Shown piece by piece: positions 6,801 to 8,477 of a stretch of DNA of 8,477 nucleotides (positions within the stretch are counted from its first letter, which is position 1; each line of letters opens with the position of its first letter). Source of the DNA: OMOG01 sp041485845 (GTDB taxonomy: Bacteria; Acidobacteriota; Terriglobia; Bryobacterales; Bryobacteraceae); contig JBGPKH010000381.1 in assembly GCA_041485845.1 (NCBI GenBank), positions 1-8,477 on the forward strand, given 5' to 3'. The notes below the pieces were generated by a model. The model saw only the letters and a program-made list of their open reading frames with translations, was not told the origin of the DNA and searched no databases. The position numbers were made by a program, and so were the translations under genes.

Positions 6801-6810
6801 GAGGTGAAGG
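6801..6810 (+). promoter_or_regulatory. Ribosome binding site of second PilZ gene
   Basis: GAGGTG at 6801-6806 is followed four bases later by the ATG at 6811. It lies in the 31-nt gap after the first PilZ gene; no promoter or terminator is visible in that gap. Confidence 0.6.
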
Positions 6811-7140
6811 ATGAAAAACCATCGAGCGGAAAACAGAATTGAAGCATACGAAACCGGCAAGGCTACTATTCTGGGCTACCCGGATGTCACGGTCACGTGT
6901 CATATCCGGAATTTCTCGCGATCCGGGATGGGCATTACGGTGGACCAGGACATCCCTTCCGGAAAGATCGTGAAAGTCCAGTGGGACGATCACTTTCTGG
7001 TAGGCCGCGTGCAAGGCGTGGGCGCCGTTGGCGGGACCTTCCGGATTGGCCTCAAACTGCTCTATTGCAGCCAGTGGAACGAGCCGATGACGTATCTTCT
7101 CGCATCAGCCGGGGCGCGCCGCCTGGAACGATATACCTGA
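6811..7140 (+). CDS. PilZ-domain protein 2 (candidate c-di-GMP receptor)
   Basis: This 109-residue soluble single-domain protein carries both PilZ motifs: RxxxR as R5-A-E-N-R9, and NxSxxG as N34-F-S36-R-S-G39 in HIRNFSRSGMGITV. The following strands KIVKVQWDDHFLVGRVQGV and GTFRIGLKLL fit the PilZ barrel, including the usual G-x-V and R-I-G-L-K-L pattern. It is only weakly like the neighbouring PilZ protein outside the motifs, so the two are not a recent duplication. It follows that gene by 31 bases with its own ribosome binding site and is probably the last gene of the operon: a GC-rich palindrome and a minus-strand gene follow. Its partner or output is unknown. Confidence 0.83.
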   Translation: MKNHRAENRIEAYETGKATILGYPDVTVTCHIRNFSRSGMGITVDQDIPSGKIVKVQWDDHFLVGRVQGVGAVGGTFRIGLKLLYCSQWNEPMTYLLASAGARRLERYT

Positions 7141-7225
7141 TGCTTTTACCGGGGCGCGGGGACGGGAACGACGCGCGCAAATTGAAAGTTGGGGGCCCGG
7201 GCCCCGGCACCTCAAACCGTGGGTG
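7141..7225. other. Intergenic region between convergent genes with GC palindrome
   Basis: This 85-nt gap lies between the end of the PilZ operon and the end of the minus-strand ORF6N gene. It holds a perfect 14-bp palindrome GGGGCCCGGGCCCC (7192-7205). On either side are CAAATTGAAA (7178-7187) and ACCTCAAAC (7209-7217), pieces also found in the palindrome at 7911-7933. The palindrome has almost no loop and no T-tract, so a terminator role is only possible. Confidence 0.5.
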
Positions 7226-7784
7226 TTACTTCTTCTTGGGAGCGCGGTACACAAAGCCAATGGCCCTGGTGACCGGCGGGTGCTTGAGTTTCTGGATGTC
7301 TTGGACGACGGCAACGAGAATCGAGCCGTGCTGTTTTTGCGTCCGCTCCATCTTCTCGATTTTGTCGGCCAGGGTTTTGTGGCTGGCCAGCAGTTCGCGC
7401 ATCCTGACGAACGCGCGCATGATGACGATATTCATCTGGATAGCGCGCTGGCTGTTGAGCACGGAAGAGAGCATGGCCACGCCCAGCTCGGTGAAAGCAT
7501 AGGGCGGATAGCGGGGGTCACGGTGTTTCTGGGAACCGGTCACAATTTGTGATCGGTTCAATGTCTCTTGTTCCTCGCTGGTGAGACGGAACATGAAATC
7601 TTCAGGGAAGCGGTCGAGGTTGCGGCGTACCGCCTGGTTGAGGGCACGGGTTTCCACCTGGTAGAGTCTCGGCCAAGTCGGAATCGAGTATGACCTTTTG
7701 GCCGCGGATGAGGTAAATTCTGCGCTCTACCAGCTCCACGGGCACGGGCAGGTGGCCGGCAGGAGCCGGGAGTTTCTTGGCAAT
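7226..7784 (-). pseudogene. ORF6N-domain protein, frameshifted and without ATG
   Basis: Read on the minus strand, the N-terminal part (7784 to about 7668) encodes AKKLPAPAG then VERRIYLIRGQKVILDSDLAE. The rest, in another frame (about 7666 to 7226), encodes LYQVETRALNQAVRR, RFPEDFMFRLTSEEQ, RYPPYAFTELGVAMLSSVLN and a helical, charged tail ending APKKK. Together they match the ORF6N family (phage antirepressor-like DNA-binding domain), about 185 residues. One extra base near 7667 (GAG-A-CTC on the coding strand) breaks the frame. The natural-looking start MAKK is instead ATT-AKK at 7784-7782; an in-frame TTG farther upstream lacks a ribosome binding site. Either the gene is decayed or the assembly has an indel. 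A 27-bp near-palindrome lies inside the coding region (7533-7559). Family function is poorly defined; host regulation or toxin-antitoxin-like roles are only suggested in general. Confidence 0.85.
7533..7559. repeat. 27-bp near-perfect palindrome inside ORF6N gene
   Basis: GAACCGGTCACAA (7533-7545) and TTGTGATCGGTTC (7547-7559) are inverted around a central T, with a single mismatch (7539/7553). The coding strand here reads the ORF6N-typical RSQIVTG, so part of the symmetry follows from protein sequence. Confidence 0.8.
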
Positions 7785-7879
7785 CGTTGCAAGGGAAGCA
7801 TAGCACCATTTCGACGGGGTCAGAAGAGTGCTTCTCAGCAAGCTGGCCGTGGGTCTGCGGAGTCCCATCTTCTGGCTGG

Positions 7880-7909
7880 ATTGGAGGTCACAAATTGTGG
7901 ACATCCAAT
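7880..7909. repeat. Imperfect palindrome upstream of ORF6N gene
   Basis: The core is CACAA-A-TTGTG (7889-7899). It extends outward imperfectly as ATTGGA...TCCAAT with one unpaired base. The same TCACAA/TTGTG core occurs within the ORF6N gene. It lies about 100 nt upstream of the presumed ORF6N start and may be an operator, which is unproven. Confidence 0.55.
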
Positions 7910-7910
7910 T

Positions 7911-7933
7911 TGAGGTTTCAATTTGAAACGTCA
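7911..7933. repeat. Palindrome covering RBS/start of small ORF
   Basis: TGAGGTTTCAA (7911-7921) and TTGAAACGTCA (7923-7933) are inverted around T7922 with one mismatch; the inner 15 bp are perfect. It includes GAGG (7912-7915) and the TTG start at 7923, so as RNA it could hide both. Confidence 0.7.
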
Positions 7934-8185
7934 GGTTTTCGAGCTTCCTGGACGGGACTGGGAACGCGATTTCGCCGTTGCCCTGGCGGCCTATCGCGGG
8001 AAGCGCGACTGGAAGACCATGCTGGCGGTTCGCAAGATCTACGACCTGCTGCTGGCGGAAGCTGGAAGCAGCGCCTGGCGTTGCTGGCATGGCTTCCCGG
8101 AGCGCTGCTCGGGCGGGGGCTGGAGAAGTATGAACTGGAGTTCCCGAGGCCGGGGTCCTATGTGGAGAGAGCTGGGGAGGAATGA
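7923..8185 (+). pseudogene. Small hypothetical protein, single frameshift
   Basis: The first part (TTG at 7923, GAGG seven bases before) reads MKRQVFELPGRDWERDF, VALAAYRGKRDWKTMLAVRKIYDLLLAEAG. At about 8064-8066 the plausible reading moves to another frame: KQRLALLAWLPGALLGRGL then EKYELEFPRPGSYVERAGEE and a TGA at 8183. The join GCT-GG-AAG is explained by loss of one A (GGA AAG CAG would give AGKQR). The restored product is about 87 residues, with acidic/basic helical text and no signal peptide or membrane helix. The family is not recognised. Without the shift the first frame runs on to 8258 with unlikely composition. The only in-frame start after the upstream stop at 7911 is this TTG. It is flanked by palindromes at 7911-7933 and 8365-8391. 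Confidence 0.5.
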
Positions 8186-8364
8186 CGTGAGCAGGCGGCG
8201 GAGGCTCCAGCTTTACTGCTCATTACAGTGCAAAACAGACCTCCGGCTCCCCCTCTGAACCCGAGGCAAAACGGGTCGGAGGCTCGGTTTTCTGCTCAAA
8301 ACAGTTATTTTGAGCAGTAGTCAATCTCTGGCGATACCGTCGCGGAGCATTTGGGGGATGGGTG
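8186..8364. repeat. Gene-free stretch with four TGAGCAG boxes and a duplicated block
   Basis: No coding region is seen here. TGAGCAG occurs at 8188-8194 and 8311-8317, and its inverse CTGCTCA at 8216-8222 and 8292-8298. A degenerate ~30-bp direct repeat (CGGAGGCTC, spacer, CTGCTCA, two bases, ACAGT) begins near 8199 and again near 8278. CTGCTCAAAA (8292-8301) and TTTTGAGCAG (8308-8317) make a perfect 10-bp stem with a 6-nt loop. It could be a regulator site or the remnant of a mobile-element end. Confidence 0.6.
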
Positions 8365-8391
8365 TTTGAGGTTGCAAATTGCAACCTCAAA
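8365..8391. repeat. 27-bp perfect palindrome
   Basis: TTTGAGGTTGCAA (8365-8377) and TTGCAACCTCAAA (8379-8391) are perfectly inverted around A8378. It lies 9 nt beyond the stop of the minus-strand gene at the right edge, so it may end that transcript, though no T-tract follows on the minus strand. It resembles the palindrome at 7911-7933. Confidence 0.9.
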
Positions 8392-8400
8392 GCGTGGGGT

Positions 8401-8477
8401 TTACTTCGGATGGGGGATGATGTCCACGAGGTGGTAAACGTCGCCCTGGATGAAAAAATAAGGTTCGTCAGAAAAAC
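8401..8477 (-). CDS. C-terminus of unrecognised protein (partial at right edge)
   Basis: The minus strand from the edge reads FSDEPYFFIQGDVYHLVDII then PHPK and a TAA at 8403-8401. The 24 residues have protein-like composition with no stop up to the edge, and a strong palindrome follows the stop, so a real gene entering from the right is likely. The fragment is too short to name a family. Confidence 0.5.
   Translation of the reverse strand, partial: FSDEPYFFIQGDVYHLVDIIPHPK

Noticed and set aside
7223..7552. Plus-strand open frame opposite the ORF6N gene
   Set aside because: The minus strand carries clear ORF6N family text; the plus frame has none.

Overview
This is a GC-rich bacterial window. 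Dense packing, Dpp/Opp-type and c-di-GMP signalling genes, and abundant nested palindromic repeats suggest an acidobacterium of the Solibacter/Bryobacterales kind. That assignment is an inference from style only; no rRNA or other taxonomic marker is present.

Positions 1-7140 look like one long plus-strand transcription unit whose beginning lies left of the window. In order it holds: an HD-GYP/GAF/GGDEF cyclic-di-GMP enzyme cut by the left edge; two Dpp/Opp-type permeases; a periplasmic peptide-binding protein; one ABC ATPase; a LuxR-type regulator with a degenerate receiver-like domain; and two small PilZ proteins. The first five junctions are all ATGA overlaps, where the stop codon of one gene overlaps the start codon of the next. 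The sixth junction is 2 bases and the seventh 31 bases. The set therefore contains a c-di-GMP making/degrading enzyme, a peptide importer, a transcription factor and two candidate c-di-GMP receptors. A plausible reading, inferred only, is a unit linking peptide uptake or sensing to c-di-GMP output.

Two genes of this unit carry repeat DNA inside their 5' coding regions without losing frame. The first permease contains 3.5 copies of a 25-bp tandem repeat (1587-1674). The binding protein contains a 93-bp four-armed cloverleaf palindrome (3340-3432) inserted into its signal-peptide region. Deleting the cloverleaf in silico restores a normal signal peptide.

Positions 7141-8477 are accessory and decayed. 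There is an ORF6N-domain gene on the minus strand with a one-base frameshift and an ATT where ATG is expected. A small unrecognised plus-strand gene has a one-base frameshift. Several odd-centred palindromes share a CAA-W-TTG core, and a cluster of four TGAGCAG boxes sits in a gene-free stretch. The last 77 bases hold the C-terminus of a minus-strand gene entering from the right edge. No tRNA, rRNA, CRISPR array or transposase was seen.
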